Assembly: GCA_019116585.1 (NCBI GenBank)
Contig: DXBJ01000005.1
Span: 18,140 to 82,139 of the forward strand
Source of the DNA: Candidatus Faecalibacterium gallistercoris
GTDB lineage: Bacteria > Bacillota > Clostridia > Oscillospirales > Ruminococcaceae
Reading direction: 5' to 3'
Length of the DNA stretch: 64,000 bases
Part shown: piece by piece, positions 35,349-44,176 of the stretch
Layout of the letters: each line of letters opens with the position of its first letter
Numbering within the stretch: position 1 is the first letter of the stretch
The notes under the pieces: generated by a model
Told to the model about the DNA's origin: nothing
Seen by the model: the letters and a program-made list of their open reading frames with translations, nothing else
The model's database searches: none
Position numbers and translations under genes: made by a program

Positions 35349-35376
35349 AGCCCCTGCCATGCCGGCAGGGGCTTTT
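35349..35376 (+). terminator. Terminator after the rsmD unit
   Basis: AGCCCCTGCC (35349-35358) pairs with GGCAGGGGCT (35363-35372), followed by TTTTT. It isolates rsmD from the division cluster. Confidence 0.9.
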
Positions 35377-35427
35377 TGCTTTTGGACAGGCTGCGGAAAT
35401 TTGGCGGAAAAAGTCGGGCGAAAACTA

Positions 35428-35456
35428 TTGCATTCACCGGGCTGATTTGTTACAAT
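35428..35456 (+). promoter_or_regulatory. Promoter of the division and cell-wall cluster
   Basis: TTGCAT at 35428-35433, 17-base spacer, TACAAT at 35451-35456. Transcription would start near 35463, immediately before the MraZ-type repeats. Confidence 0.8.
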
Positions 35457-35466
35457 AACTTTATCA

Positions 35467-35496
35467 GTGGAGTAAAGTAGGGAAAAGTGGGGAGCG
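35467..35496 (+). promoter_or_regulatory. MraZ-binding direct repeats
   Basis: Three tandem 10-base units: GTGGAGTAAA, GTAGGGAAAA and GTGGGGAGCG. MraZ is known to bind TGGG(A)-type repeats at 10-base spacing upstream of its own gene; in Firmicutes the unit is close to AAAGTGG. The repeats start just past the -10, so binding would block initiation or clearance. Confidence 0.75.
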
Positions 35497-35531
35497 ATCC
35501 CCACCCCATCCCACACAAGGGGGCGGTCAGG

Positions 35532-35951
35532 GTGTTCTTTGGACGGTACGACTGCGCCATCGACGCCAAGGGCCGGCTGAACTTTCCGGCCAGGTTCCGG
35601 GAAGGGATGGGCGAGAGCTTTGTGGTGATGGAGTGGCTGGACCAGTGCCTGTTCGCGCTGCCCATGGCCGAGGTGGAGCGCATCTCGGAGCGGCTGGGCG
35701 CGGACGAGCTGATGGACAGCTGGGAGATCACCGGCGACCTGTTCAGCACCGCCTGCGAGGTGACCCCGGACAAGCAGGGGCGCATCCTGCTGCCCGCCAG
35801 CCTGCGGGCCTACGCGGGCCTGGGCAAGACGGTGGCCGTCATCGGCAACCGCAACCATGCCGAGATCTGGGACGCCGCCCGCTGGGACGCCCGCCGCGCG
35901 GCCGTCACCAACGAGCAGCGGGCCGCCCGCCTGCGCGAGCTCCACATCTGA
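35532..35951 (+). CDS. mraZ: Transcriptional regulator MraZ
   Basis: 139 aa from GTG 35532, preceded by AAGGGGGCGG; this start aligns with the family's usual beginning. The two AbrB-like halves carry the DXXXR signatures as CAIDAKGRLNFPARFRE (about residues 8-24) and CEVTPDKQGRILLPASLRAYA (about 77-97). MraZ forms ring oligomers and controls the division cluster. The predicted operator overlaps its own leader. Confidence 0.93.
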   Translation: MFFGRYDCAIDAKGRLNFPARFREGMGESFVVMEWLDQCLFALPMAEVERISERLGADELMDSWEITGDLFSTACEVTPDKQGRILLPASLRAYAGLGKTVAVIGNRNHAEIWDAARWDARRAAVTNEQRAARLRELHI

Positions 35952-35988
35952 AACGATTCCGATCTTGCCGGGAAAGGAGGCGAGCCCC

Positions 35989-36957
35989 ATGAACGACGAA
36001 CAGACCCAGCAGGCATTCGACCCTGCCTCCTTCGAGCATGTCCCGGTGCTGCTGGACGAATGTCTGGCGGGGCTGGCCATCCGGCCCGACGGGATCTACC
36101 TGGACGGCACGGCAGGGGGCGCGGGCCATTCCCGGGCCATTGCCGGCCGGCTGGACCCCGCGGCAGGCGGCCGCCTGATCGCCCTGGACCAGGACCCCGA
36201 CGCGGTGCTCACCGCCCGCCAGCGGCTGGCAGGGCTGCCGGCCACCGTGGTGCAGACCAACTTCCGCTATGCGGCCGACGCTCTGGCCTCGGTCGGGGTG
36301 GAGGCCATCGACGGGGCGCTGCTGGACCTGGGGGTCTCCAGCCACCAGCTGGACGACGCGGAGCGGGGCTTTTCTTACCGGGCCGACGCGCCGCTGGATA
36401 TGCGGATGAGCCAGGAGGGCACCACCGCCGCCGACCTGGTCAACACCCTGGACCGGGAGGAGCTGGCCCGCATCCTGCGGGACTACGGCGAAGAGCCCTA
36501 TGCCTGGCAGATCGCCGGCAAGATCGTGGAGGCGCGGGCCCAGGCCCCCATCGAGACCACCCTGCAGCTGGCGGGGCTGGTGGCTTCGGCCATGCCCCCG
36601 GCGGTCCGGCGCAAGGACAAAAACCCCGCCCGGCGCAGTTTCCAGGCCCTGCGCATCGCGGTCAACCACGAGCTGGACGCTCTGGACGAGGGCTTGGACG
36701 CCATTTTCGGCGCGCTGAAACCGGGCGGACGGTTCTGCGTCATCACCTTCCACTCTCTGGAGGACCGGCTGGTGAAAAACAAGTTCCGCCGCTGGGCCAC
36801 CGCCTGCACCTGCCCGCCCGAGTTCCCCGTCTGCGTCTGCGGCGGCAGGGCAAAGGCAACGCTGATCACCCGCAAGCCCATCGAGGCAAACCCCGACGAA
36901 CTGGCCGGCAACCGGCGCAGCCGCTCGGCCCGGCTGCGGGTCCTTGAAAAACGATAA
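35989..36957 (+). CDS. rsmH: 16S rRNA (cytosine1402-N4)-methyltransferase
   Basis: 322 aa, start behind AAAGGAGGCGAGCCCC. HVPVLLDECLAGL at the start, GTAGGAGHSRAIAG SAM site, LLDLGVSSHQLDDAERGFSYR and RSFQALRIAVNHEL are diagnostic of RsmH (MraW). Methylates C1402 in the ribosomal P site. Second gene of the cluster, as in most bacteria. Confidence 0.96.
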   Translation: MNDEQTQQAFDPASFEHVPVLLDECLAGLAIRPDGIYLDGTAGGAGHSRAIAGRLDPAAGGRLIALDQDPDAVLTARQRLAGLPATVVQTNFRYAADALASVGVEAIDGALLDLGVSSHQLDDAERGFSYRADAPLDMRMSQEGTTAADLVNTLDREELARILRDYGEEPYAWQIAGKIVEARAQAPIETTLQLAGLVASAMPPAVRRKDKNPARRSFQALRIAVNHELDALDEGLDAIFGALKPGGRFCVITFHSLEDRLVKNKFRRWATACTCPPEFPVCVCGGRAKATLITRKPIEANPDELAGNRRSRSARLRVLEKR

Positions 36958-37004
36958 TCCACGCCCCCGCACACAGGGCGCGTAAACAAGAGGAGAGACA
37001 GATC

Positions 37005-37523
37005 ATGGGTCAGCCTGCATACGATTACAACTACAACGGCATCACTTTAGGACAGGCAGTCCGCCGCCCGGCCCCCCAGCCCGAGCGGCGGCCCGACCTC
37101 CGGGTGGAGCAGGGCGGCAAAGCCGCCATCTCGCCCCTGCGCGCCATGATGCAGCACGGCGTGCAGATCCTTGCGCTGGGGCTTCTGGCCGGGCTGTCGG
37201 TGGCGCTGCTGTTCAGCGAGGCCCGCATCGTCGAGCTGAGCGGGGACATCCGCCAGGCGAAGGCGGCCCTGATCTCGGCCCAGAGCCAGAACGATTATTA
37301 CACCACCACCCTCAACGTCCAGTCCAGCATTTCCAATGTGGAGAGCGTGGCCGGCCGCCTGGGCCTGATGAAGATCGACGACAGCCAGATCACCTACATC
37401 CGCCTGGACGACCAGAGCGTCCTGACCCGCCGCGAGTCGGCGGTGGAAAAATGGACCGATACCCTTCAGGCCGGCGTGACGTCCCTGCTGCGGACCATGG
37501 ACCCGCCGGCGGACGCCGAATAA
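37005..37523 (+). CDS. ftsL: Cell division protein FtsL-like
   Basis: 172 aa. A cytoplasmic N-terminus of about 48 residues, one membrane segment (about 49-70, GVQILALGLLAGLSVALLF), then a short coiled coil (ARIVELSGDIRQAKAALISAQ) and a septum-formation-initiator-like end (VAGRLGLMKIDDSQITYIRL). FtsL bridges FtsQ/DivIB and the septal synthase. Low sequence conservation is normal; the position after rsmH carries much of the call. Start follows AAGAGGAGAGACAGATC. Confidence 0.82.
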   Translation: MGQPAYDYNYNGITLGQAVRRPAPQPERRPDLRVEQGGKAAISPLRAMMQHGVQILALGLLAGLSVALLFSEARIVELSGDIRQAKAALISAQSQNDYYTTTLNVQSSISNVESVAGRLGLMKIDDSQITYIRLDDQSVLTRRESAVEKWTDTLQAGVTSLLRTMDPPADAE

Positions 37524-37540
37524 AACGATCATACCCGGGG

Positions 37541-37565
37541 AAGCGTGCGTCTGCGCACGCTTTTT
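37541..37565 (+). terminator. Intra-cluster terminator between ftsL and the PBP gene
   Basis: AAGCGTGCG (37541-37549) pairs with CGCACGCTT (37554-37562), followed by TTTTT. It sits in the 85-base gap and would attenuate transcription from mraZ into the PBP gene. Confidence 0.7.
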
Positions 37566-37608
37566 CGGTTTCTGACGCTCCGGCAGGGGCGCCAGGCAGG
37601 AGAAGCGA

Positions 37609-40101
37609 ATGAAAGAAGCGATCAACCGGCGCCGGCGGGGGACCATGCTCCGCCGTGACCCCGACTCGGCCCCCATCCCCCGCAAGACCAGGAAATGGGG
37701 CCTGGCCGTATCCATCGGCCTGGTGCTGCTGGGCACCGCCATCGTGGTCAACAGCCTTTACGATATCCAGATCCGCAACGGCGAGATGTACAGCCGCTAC
37801 GCCAGCGACCAGCAGCTGCTGGACACCACCATCCAGGCCACCCGGGGCGAGATCTACGACGCCACCGGCAAGGTGCTGGCCTCCACCAGCGTGGTGTGGG
37901 ACATCTGGTGCGACCCCAGCTATTCCACCGCACTCTACGACAGCCAGACCATCACCTCCACCGACCCTGCCACCGGCGGGGAAGTGGAGTCCACCGTCCG
38001 CACCCTGGACGCCGCGGCCTGCGGCGAGATCAGCCGGGAGCTGACCCTCCGCCTTCTGTCGGGGGACGGCGTCAGCCTGGACAAGGTGGACACCACCTCC
38101 CAGGCGTATGCCCAGCAGTACGAGGCCATCTATGCGGCCCTGAGCAAGATCGACTCCTCGTACCAGGTGCTGGCCGAAAAGGTCAACAACGCCGTCAAGG
38201 AGTCCATCGAGCAGTACGTCTCCGACCGCAACGCCATCAAGGGCAGCGGCCGGCTGTCCCTGTCCTCGTCCCGCACCTACCAGCGCAATTATCCCTACGG
38301 GGCGTTTGCGGCGTCGGTGCTGGGCTTTACCAATGCGGACGGGGAAGGCTTTTACGGGCTGGAAAAATCCTACGACGATATCCTGTCGGGAACGGACGGC
38401 CGGACCGTCACCATCCGCAACGCCCGGGGCAACGCCATCGCGGACGGCGGCGCCGTCACCTACGACGCCAAGGACGGCGACAGCCTGGTGCTGACGCTGG
38501 ACACCACCATCCAGGAAGTGGTGGAAAAATACCTGAACGAGGCCATCGCCGCCAACACCGTCGAGAACCGGGGCTGCGCCGTCGTGATGGACGTCAACAC
38601 CGGGGGCATCCTGGCCATGGCTTCCAAGCCGGATTTCGACCCCAACAACCCCAACGACTACACCCCCATCCAGGCGTATCTGGAAGAGCTGGTCCGGGCC
38701 GAGCCCGAGCTGTACGGCATCTATCTGAAAAACGAGGACGGCACCTTTGTCACCGACGAAAACGGCGACCGGATCCTGGACCCCGACGCCGATTACTCGG
38801 GCTATTTCCGGGACATCATGTGGAAAAACAAGACCATCACCGAGCTGTACTATCCCGGCAGCGTCTTTAAGGTCATCACCGCGGCCATGGGGGTGGACTC
38901 GGGCAACGCCACCTACAACACCACCTTCAACTGCAGCGGTGCCTATGCCGTGGCCAAGGAGACCTACCACTGCGCCGGGCGCCACAGCCACGGCACCCAG
39001 AACCTGGCCGACGCCCTGCTGAACAGCTGCAACATCTACTTCATCCAGCTGGGCCAGCGGATCGGGGTCCAGACCTTTTACGACTACTTCAAGGCCTTTG
39101 GCTTTACCGAGCGCACCGGCGTGGACCTGCCCAACGAGACCAGCTACATGCAGTACTACACCGACCAGAACATGGGCGAGGTGGAGCTGGCCTCCTCCGC
39201 TTTTGGCCAGTCCATGGCGGTGACCCCCCTGCAGGTGTGCACGGCGGTGGCGGCGTCGGTCAACGGCGGCTATCTGGTCACCCCCCATGTGGTGGACCAG
39301 ATCGTGGACGCCAACGGCAACGTGGTGGAGCAGATCGGGCCGGGCGTCCGCCGCCAGGTCATCAGCGGCAGCGCCAGCGAGACCATCCGCCAGATCATGG
39401 AGCACGAGGTGGGCGACGGCACCACCCGCAGCGGCGGCTACCGCGCCTATGTGGCGGGCTACCGCATCGGCGGCAAGTCGGGCACTTCCGAGCTGCTGAA
39501 CATGGACCGGCGCGCCGACGGCGACTACAAAAAGGCGGCCTCCTTCGTGGCGGTGCTGCCCGCCGACGACCCCCAGATCCTGGTCTATGTCATGCTGGAC
39601 GACCCCAACAACGTCAACAGCGACTACTCCTCGGTGCTGGCGGCTCCGGTGGTGGGCAACATCATCAGCGAGATCGCGCCCTACCTGGGGGTGGCCACCG
39701 ACGGCATCGACCGCAGCGGCCAGACCGTCAAGGTGCCCAACCTGATCGGCACCGAGTGGAGCAACGCCCAGGTCAACCTCAATATCCGGGGCCTGGCCCA
39801 TCACCTGGTGGAAAGCGAAGGCGGCAACACCGCCGCCCCCGTCACCTGGCAGTACCCCACGGCGGGCGCCGAGGTGCCCAGCGGGACCACCATCTACCTG
39901 TACACCGACACCTACACCGGCCAGACCGCCCAGGTGCCCGACCTGACCGGCAAGAGCGCCGACTTTGCCCGCCAGATGCTGCAGGCGGCCGGCTTCAACT
40001 GCATCGTCGAGGGCAGCGCCTCCGGCCTGGTGCAGGCCCAGAGCGAGGCCCCCGGCTCCACCGCCCAGCTGGGCACCATCGTGACCATCACCTGCGGGTG
40101 A
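37609..40101 (+). CDS. Class B penicillin-binding protein with PASTA domains (FtsI/SpoVD type)
   Basis: 830 aa, start behind GGCAGGAGAAGCGA. One N-terminal membrane segment (about residues 27-49), a dimerisation domain beginning RNGEMYSRYASDQQL and TRGEIYDATGKVLA, and a transpeptidase domain with SVFK in YPGSVFKVITAAMG, SCN in LLNSCNIYF and KSG in GGKSGTSEL. Two PASTA domains end the protein (KVPNLIGTEWSNAQ; QVPDLTGKSADFARQML). It crosslinks septal peptidoglycan, working with the SEDS protein encoded downstream. PASTA domains point to the SpoVD/Pbp2X group rather than proteobacterial FtsI. Confidence 0.94.
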   Translation: MKEAINRRRRGTMLRRDPDSAPIPRKTRKWGLAVSIGLVLLGTAIVVNSLYDIQIRNGEMYSRYASDQQLLDTTIQATRGEIYDATGKVLASTSVVWDIWCDPSYSTALYDSQTITSTDPATGGEVESTVRTLDAAACGEISRELTLRLLSGDGVSLDKVDTTSQAYAQQYEAIYAALSKIDSSYQVLAEKVNNAVKESIEQYVSDRNAIKGSGRLSLSSSRTYQRNYPYGAFAASVLGFTNADGEGFYGLEKSYDDILSGTDGRTVTIRNARGNAIADGGAVTYDAKDGDSLVLTLDTTIQEVVEKYLNEAIAANTVENRGCAVVMDVNTGGILAMASKPDFDPNNPNDYTPIQAYLEELVRAEPELYGIYLKNEDGTFVTDENGDRILDPDADYSGYFRDIMWKNKTITELYYPGSVFKVITAAMGVDSGNATYNTTFNCSGAYAVAKETYHCAGRHSHGTQNLADALLNSCNIYFIQLGQRIGVQTFYDYFKAFGFTERTGVDLPNETSYMQYYTDQNMGEVELASSAFGQSMAVTPLQVCTAVAASVNGGYLVTPHVVDQIVDANGNVVEQIGPGVRRQVISGSASETIRQIMEHEVGDGTTRSGGYRAYVAGYRIGGKSGTSELLNMDRRADGDYKKAASFVAVLPADDPQILVYVMLDDPNNVNSDYSSVLAAPVVGNIISEIAPYLGVATDGIDRSGQTVKVPNLIGTEWSNAQVNLNIRGLAHHLVESEGGNTAAPVTWQYPTAGAEVPSGTTIYLYTDTYTGQTAQVPDLTGKSADFARQMLQAAGFNCIVEGSASGLVQAQSEAPGSTAQLGTIVTITCG

Positions 40102-40155
40102 GGGCGCAGGCGCCGCGGCAAACGTGAAGGATGCGCGAAAACCGCACAGCTCTAC

Positions 40156-40185
40156 TTGCCACGGGTGCACCGTACAATTTATAAT
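40156..40185 (+). promoter_or_regulatory. Internal promoter before murF
   Basis: TTGCCA at 40156-40161, 18-base spacer, TATAAT at 40180-40185, 40 bases before murF. It would let murF to murE be transcribed apart from mraZ. Confidence 0.65.
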
Positions 40186-40224
40186 AGGAATATCTGGCAA
40201 TATACAGAAAGGGGATAGGAACGA

Positions 40225-41631
40225 ATGGAAAAGATCGCAGCAAAAACCCTTCTGGCAGGGCTGACGCCTGCCGGAACCATCGACGGGGACCAGATGGTCT
40301 CCCTGGTGACCACCGACAGCCGGGAGGTGAAGCCCGGGTGCATTTTTGTGGCGTTCCCCGGCGAGCGCTTCGACGGGCATGATTTTGCCGCCCGGGCGCT
40401 GGAGGCCGGGGCGGCCTGGGTGGTGCTGAACCACCCGGTGGAGGGCGTGCCCCAGGAAAAGACCATCCTCTGCCCCGACAGCTACCAGGCCATGATGCAG
40501 ATGGGCGCGAACTACCGGGCCCAGTTTGCCCCCAAGGTGGTGGGGGTGACCGGCAGCGTGGGCAAGACCACCACCAAGGAGTTCTGCGCCACGGCCCTCA
40601 GCGCCCTGGGCAGCACCATCAAGACCGAGGGCAACCAGAACAACGAGCTGGGCCTGCCCCGCACCCTGTTCCAGATCGACGCCGGCACCCGGTACGCCGT
40701 GGTCGAGATGGGGATGAACCATGCCGGCGAGATCAGCCGGCTGTCCCGCTGCGCCCGGCCCGACGTGGGCGTCATCACCTGCATCGGCCTGTCCCATATC
40801 GGCAACCTGGGCAGCCAGGAGAACATCTGCAAGGCCAAGCTGGAGATCTGCGACGGGATGCCCGAGGGCGCGCCCCTGGTGCTGAACTACGACGACCCCT
40901 TCCTGCGCAAGGCGGAGCTGCCCGCCCATGTCCGGCCCGTCTGGTACAGCATGACCAGCCAGGAGGCCGACGTTTGCGCCTCCGCCATCCGGCAGGAGAA
41001 CGACGGCATGAGCTTTTTGCTGGACGACGACGAAAACGGCTGCTTCATGGTCCACATCCCGGCGCTGGGCCGCCACAATGTGGCCAACGCCCTGGCGGCC
41101 TACTGCGCCGCCAGCCAGCTGGGCCTGACCCCCAAGGAGGCCATCCAGCAGATGAAGCAGTTCCGCCAGACCGGGATGCGCCAGCATATGCTGGACTGCC
41201 ACGGGGTGCGGATCATCGAGGACTGCTACAACGCCAACCCCACCAGCATGCGGGCGGCCCTGGCCATGTTCAAGGATTATCCCTGCAAGCGCCGGTTCGC
41301 CGTGCTGGCCGATATGCTGGAGCTGGGGGACGAGGCCCGCACCGAGCACGAGGAGCTGGGCCGCCTGGTGGCCCAAAGCGCCGTGGACGTCCTGATCACC
41401 TACGGCGAGCTGGCCCACCGCACCGCCACCGTGGCCGCCGCCAAGGGGGTGCGCACCATCCACGCCCACAATTACGACGAGATCGCGGGCTTCCTGGCCA
41501 AGGCCACCGCCCCGGGGGACGCCGTCCTGTTCAAGGGCAGCCGGGCCATGGCGCTGGAAAACGCCGTCGAGCGGCTGCAGGCCCTGAAGGACGCCCAGGC
41601 CCTTGCCGGCGAAAGCGGCGAACAATCCTGA
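40225..41631 (+). CDS. murF: UDP-MurNAc-tripeptide-D-Ala-D-Ala ligase
   Basis: 468 aa, start behind AGAAAGGGGATAGGAACGA. Mur ligase order: N-terminal UDP-binding domain (TTDSREVKPGCIFVAFPGERFDG), central ATPase with P-loop GVTGSVGKTTTKEF (about residues 109-122) and NQNNELGLPRTLF, then a C-terminal domain with IEDCYNANPTSMRAAL, the MurF-specific segment. Adds D-Ala-D-Ala to the UDP-muramyl tripeptide in the cytosol. Confidence 0.96.
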   Translation: MEKIAAKTLLAGLTPAGTIDGDQMVSLVTTDSREVKPGCIFVAFPGERFDGHDFAARALEAGAAWVVLNHPVEGVPQEKTILCPDSYQAMMQMGANYRAQFAPKVVGVTGSVGKTTTKEFCATALSALGSTIKTEGNQNNELGLPRTLFQIDAGTRYAVVEMGMNHAGEISRLSRCARPDVGVITCIGLSHIGNLGSQENICKAKLEICDGMPEGAPLVLNYDDPFLRKAELPAHVRPVWYSMTSQEADVCASAIRQENDGMSFLLDDDENGCFMVHIPALGRHNVANALAAYCAASQLGLTPKEAIQQMKQFRQTGMRQHMLDCHGVRIIEDCYNANPTSMRAALAMFKDYPCKRRFAVLADMLELGDEARTEHEELGRLVAQSAVDVLITYGELAHRTATVAAAKGVRTIHAHNYDEIAGFLAKATAPGDAVLFKGSRAMALENAVERLQALKDAQALAGESGEQS

Positions 41632-41649
41632 CATTCGGAGAGTACACAC

Positions 41650-42663
41650 ATGATACGTTTTGCCTTGATCGTGGCGTCGGTGCTGGGGTTTGCCCTGACC
41701 GCCGCGGTCGGGAATCTGCTGACGCCCCTGCTGCGGGCCCTGGTCCCGCCGGAAAAGGAAAACGCCCCTGACCCCAAACCCGGGCAGGACCCCCCCGAGC
41801 CCTCTGCGCCCCGGGGCCTGCCCACCATGGGCGGCCTGTGTTTCATCATCGGGACCCTGGCCGCCGTGGGGGTGGGCTGGGCGGTGGTCTGCATGGTCCA
41901 GCCCGAGCTGCTGGGCGGCGGCCTGACCGGCCGGCTGATGCTGGGGCTGGGGGGCGGCTTCCTGCTGGGGGCGGCGGGCCTGGCCGACGATCTGGCCCGG
42001 CTGCGGCCCCGGCAGGTGCTGGGCCTGCGCACCGGGCCCCGCCTGGCACTGGAAGCCCTGGCTGCCGCCGGCACGGTGGCGGCCCTGTGGCTGGGGGGCT
42101 GCATGCCCACCGGCCTGACCCTGCCCCTGGCGGGCTACTGCGAGCTGGGCGGGGCGGCGGCCCCTCTGTGGGCGCTGCTGCTGCTGGCCCTGGCCGAATC
42201 GGCCCGGCTGGCCGGCTCGGCCGACGGGGCGGCGGCCGGCGCGTCCTTTGTGGCCATGCTGGGCCTGATGGGGGCCGAGACGATCCTGGGCTTTTTCCCG
42301 CTGGCCGTGCTGCCGGCGGCTCTGGCCGGGGCGCTGATGGCCTTTCTGCTGTGGAACTTTTACCCCGCGCGGCTGCTGCCCGGGGCGGTGGGCTGCCTGT
42401 TCCTGGCCGGGGCGGTGGGGGCCATCCCCCTGTCCATCGGCCGGGGGGATCTGGCTTTGCTGCTGGGGCTGCCCTTTTGGGCCGAGGGCCTGGCCGCCCT
42501 GCTGCAGGGCATCTGGCGCCGCGCAAAGGGCCGCCCCCTGTTCAAGGCCGGCAGCCTGGACGCCTGGCTGCGCCGGAAGGGCGGGCCGGTGTCGGTGTTT
42601 TATGTTTTTTGCGCGCTGGCGCTGGCGGGCGCTCTGGCCGCCCTGCGCACCGCGCAGCTGTAA
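41650..42663 (+). CDS. MraY/WecA-family membrane protein with degenerate active site
   Basis: 337 aa, about ten membrane segments, occupying the usual mraY position between murF and ftsW. It keeps RGLPTMGGL (58-62) and the Asp pair in LADDLARL (Asp113, Asp114; Lys of DDxxK is Arg117). Other MraY hallmarks are lost: NAVNLTDGLDG reads ESARLAGSADG (only Asp192 remains), the catalytic GDVGS reads PGAVGCL with Ala246 for the Asp, and the HHH loop (PLHHHFE) reads PLFKAGSLDAW. Lipid I synthesis by this protein is therefore unlikely. The frame is intact and well expressed-looking. Alternatives: a structural partner of the neighbouring divisome proteins, or a regulator of undecaprenyl-phosphate use. 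Confidence 0.82.
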   Translation: MIRFALIVASVLGFALTAAVGNLLTPLLRALVPPEKENAPDPKPGQDPPEPSAPRGLPTMGGLCFIIGTLAAVGVGWAVVCMVQPELLGGGLTGRLMLGLGGGFLLGAAGLADDLARLRPRQVLGLRTGPRLALEALAAAGTVAALWLGGCMPTGLTLPLAGYCELGGAAAPLWALLLLALAESARLAGSADGAAAGASFVAMLGLMGAETILGFFPLAVLPAALAGALMAFLLWNFYPARLLPGAVGCLFLAGAVGAIPLSIGRGDLALLLGLPFWAEGLAALLQGIWRRAKGRPLFKAGSLDAWLRRKGGPVSVFYVFCALALAGALAALRTAQL

Positions 42664-42729
42664 GGCCCCCGCATGGGGCAGTCGAAGATGCCCGGGCAAG
42701 GCGGCCCGGGCGGAAAGGTAGGTGTTAGG

Positions 42730-44064
42730 ATGGCAGTGGCAAGACGCCGCACGGACCCCAACGGCCCGGTGGTGGTCCTCCAGCGGGACCCCGGGCCCTG
42801 GACCCCGCTGACCATCGGCTGGCTGGCAACGCTGGGGCTGATCGTCGTGTTCGGGCTGGTGATGCTGTTCAGCGCCAGCTATACCACGGGCTATCTCCGG
42901 ATGGGGGACAGCTATCACTACATCAAGTCCCAGGCCCTCTACGCCCTGATCGGGGTAGGGGTGATGTTCCTGTTTTCGTATTTTGACCTGCGGTTCATCC
43001 GCAAGTTCGTGTGGGCAGGCTACCTGATCAGCCTGGTGCTGCTGGTGGCGGTCCTGTTCTGCGAGCCCCTCAACGGCTGCCGCCGCTGGCTGAACATCAA
43101 GGGCCTGCCCACCCTGCAGGTGTCGGAGCTGGTCAAGTTTGAGATGATCCTGCTGACGGCCCATCTGGCCAGCCGCACCCCCCACCCGGTCGCGCCCCAG
43201 GAGGGGCCCGGCGCACGCCGCAGGGTGGGCAGCGTGGGGGGCTGGCTGTACCAGAAGATCGTCCGGGAGCTGGCCGTGCCCCTGCTGCCCCTGGTGCCGG
43301 TGGTGCTGCTGCTGGCCCTGGAGCCCCATATGTCGGGCATCGTGCTGATGTGCGCCATCGTGGGCAGCATCCTGCTGCTGAACGGCAGCGGCGGCATCAT
43401 CACCTACGGCGGGGCCCTGGGGGCGGGCTTCCTGCTCGAGACGGTGCTGTCCCACATCGACTCGATCCCCTACCTGCAGGAGCGTCTGGACGGCTGGACC
43501 AGCGACCTGGACAAGATGACCGACCAGACCCTGCAGAGCCTGTACGCCATCGGCTCGGGCGGGCTGACCGGCCTGGGCCTGGGCAACAGCGTCGAAAAAC
43601 AGCTCTGGCTGCCCGAGTGCACCAACGATTTTATCTTCAGCGTGGTGTGCGAGGAGCTGGGGTTTGTGGGGGCGGTGGTGGTCATCCTGCTGTTCGTCCT
43701 GCTGCTGGTGCAGGGGTTCCTGATCGCCTTCCAGGCGGCCGACCGGTTCAGCACCCTGGTGGGGGTGGGCATCATGGCCCAGGTGGGCTGGCAGGTGTTC
43801 TGCAATGTGGCGGTGGTCACCAACACCCTGCCCAACACCGGCATCAGCCTGCCCTTCTTCTCCTCAGGCGGCACCAGCCTGCTGCTTTTGATGGCGGAGA
43901 TGGGGGTCATGATCCACATCGGCCGCAACGGCGCCCGGGCCGCACAGGCCCGCCGCGCCGCCCACGAGGCCCGGCAGGAGCAGGCCCAGCGGGCTGCAGC
44001 CCGCCCGCCCATCACCCTGGACAGCGTCCGGCGGCAGGCTTCCGGCCACCGCGCGGGGATCTGA
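42730..44064 (+). CDS. ftsW: SEDS-family septal glycosyltransferase FtsW/SpoVE
   Basis: 444 aa; ATG 42730 follows GGTAGGTGTTAGG. Ten membrane segments. SEDS signatures: LFSASYTTGY, KSQALYALIG, NGCRRWLNIKGLPTLQVSELVKF, the large extracellular loop with LYAIGSGGLTGLGLG and LPECTNDFIFSVVCEELG, and a GISLPFFSSGGTSLL end. Polymerises lipid II with the class B PBP encoded upstream. The cytoplasmic tail is Arg/Ala rich. Confidence 0.94.
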   Translation: MAVARRRTDPNGPVVVLQRDPGPWTPLTIGWLATLGLIVVFGLVMLFSASYTTGYLRMGDSYHYIKSQALYALIGVGVMFLFSYFDLRFIRKFVWAGYLISLVLLVAVLFCEPLNGCRRWLNIKGLPTLQVSELVKFEMILLTAHLASRTPHPVAPQEGPGARRRVGSVGGWLYQKIVRELAVPLLPLVPVVLLLALEPHMSGIVLMCAIVGSILLLNGSGGIITYGGALGAGFLLETVLSHIDSIPYLQERLDGWTSDLDKMTDQTLQSLYAIGSGGLTGLGLGNSVEKQLWLPECTNDFIFSVVCEELGFVGAVVVILLFVLLLVQGFLIAFQAADRFSTLVGVGIMAQVGWQVFCNVAVVTNTLPNTGISLPFFSSGGTSLLLLMAEMGVMIHIGRNGARAAQARRAAHEARQEQAQRAAARPPITLDSVRRQASGHRAGI

Positions 44065-44176
44065 GCGGCTCAAATGCAACACAGGCGGTAAACTGCCTGA
44101 ATGAATATCCCGTCCGTAAACCAAACGGGCGGGATCGTTGGCGCAGTCCGGCACACCCGGACAGGAGGAATCAACC

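Noticed and set aside
41650..42663. Ordinary mraY annotation
   Set aside because: Position and topology fit, but the catalytic Asp, the NLTDGLDG site and the HHH loop are all missing.
37390..43455. A leftward reading frame of about 2,000 codons opposite the division cluster
   Set aside because: It lies antisense to eight well-supported genes, is dominated by His, Gln, Gly and Val runs typical of antisense frames in GC-rich coding DNA, and has no ribosome binding site.
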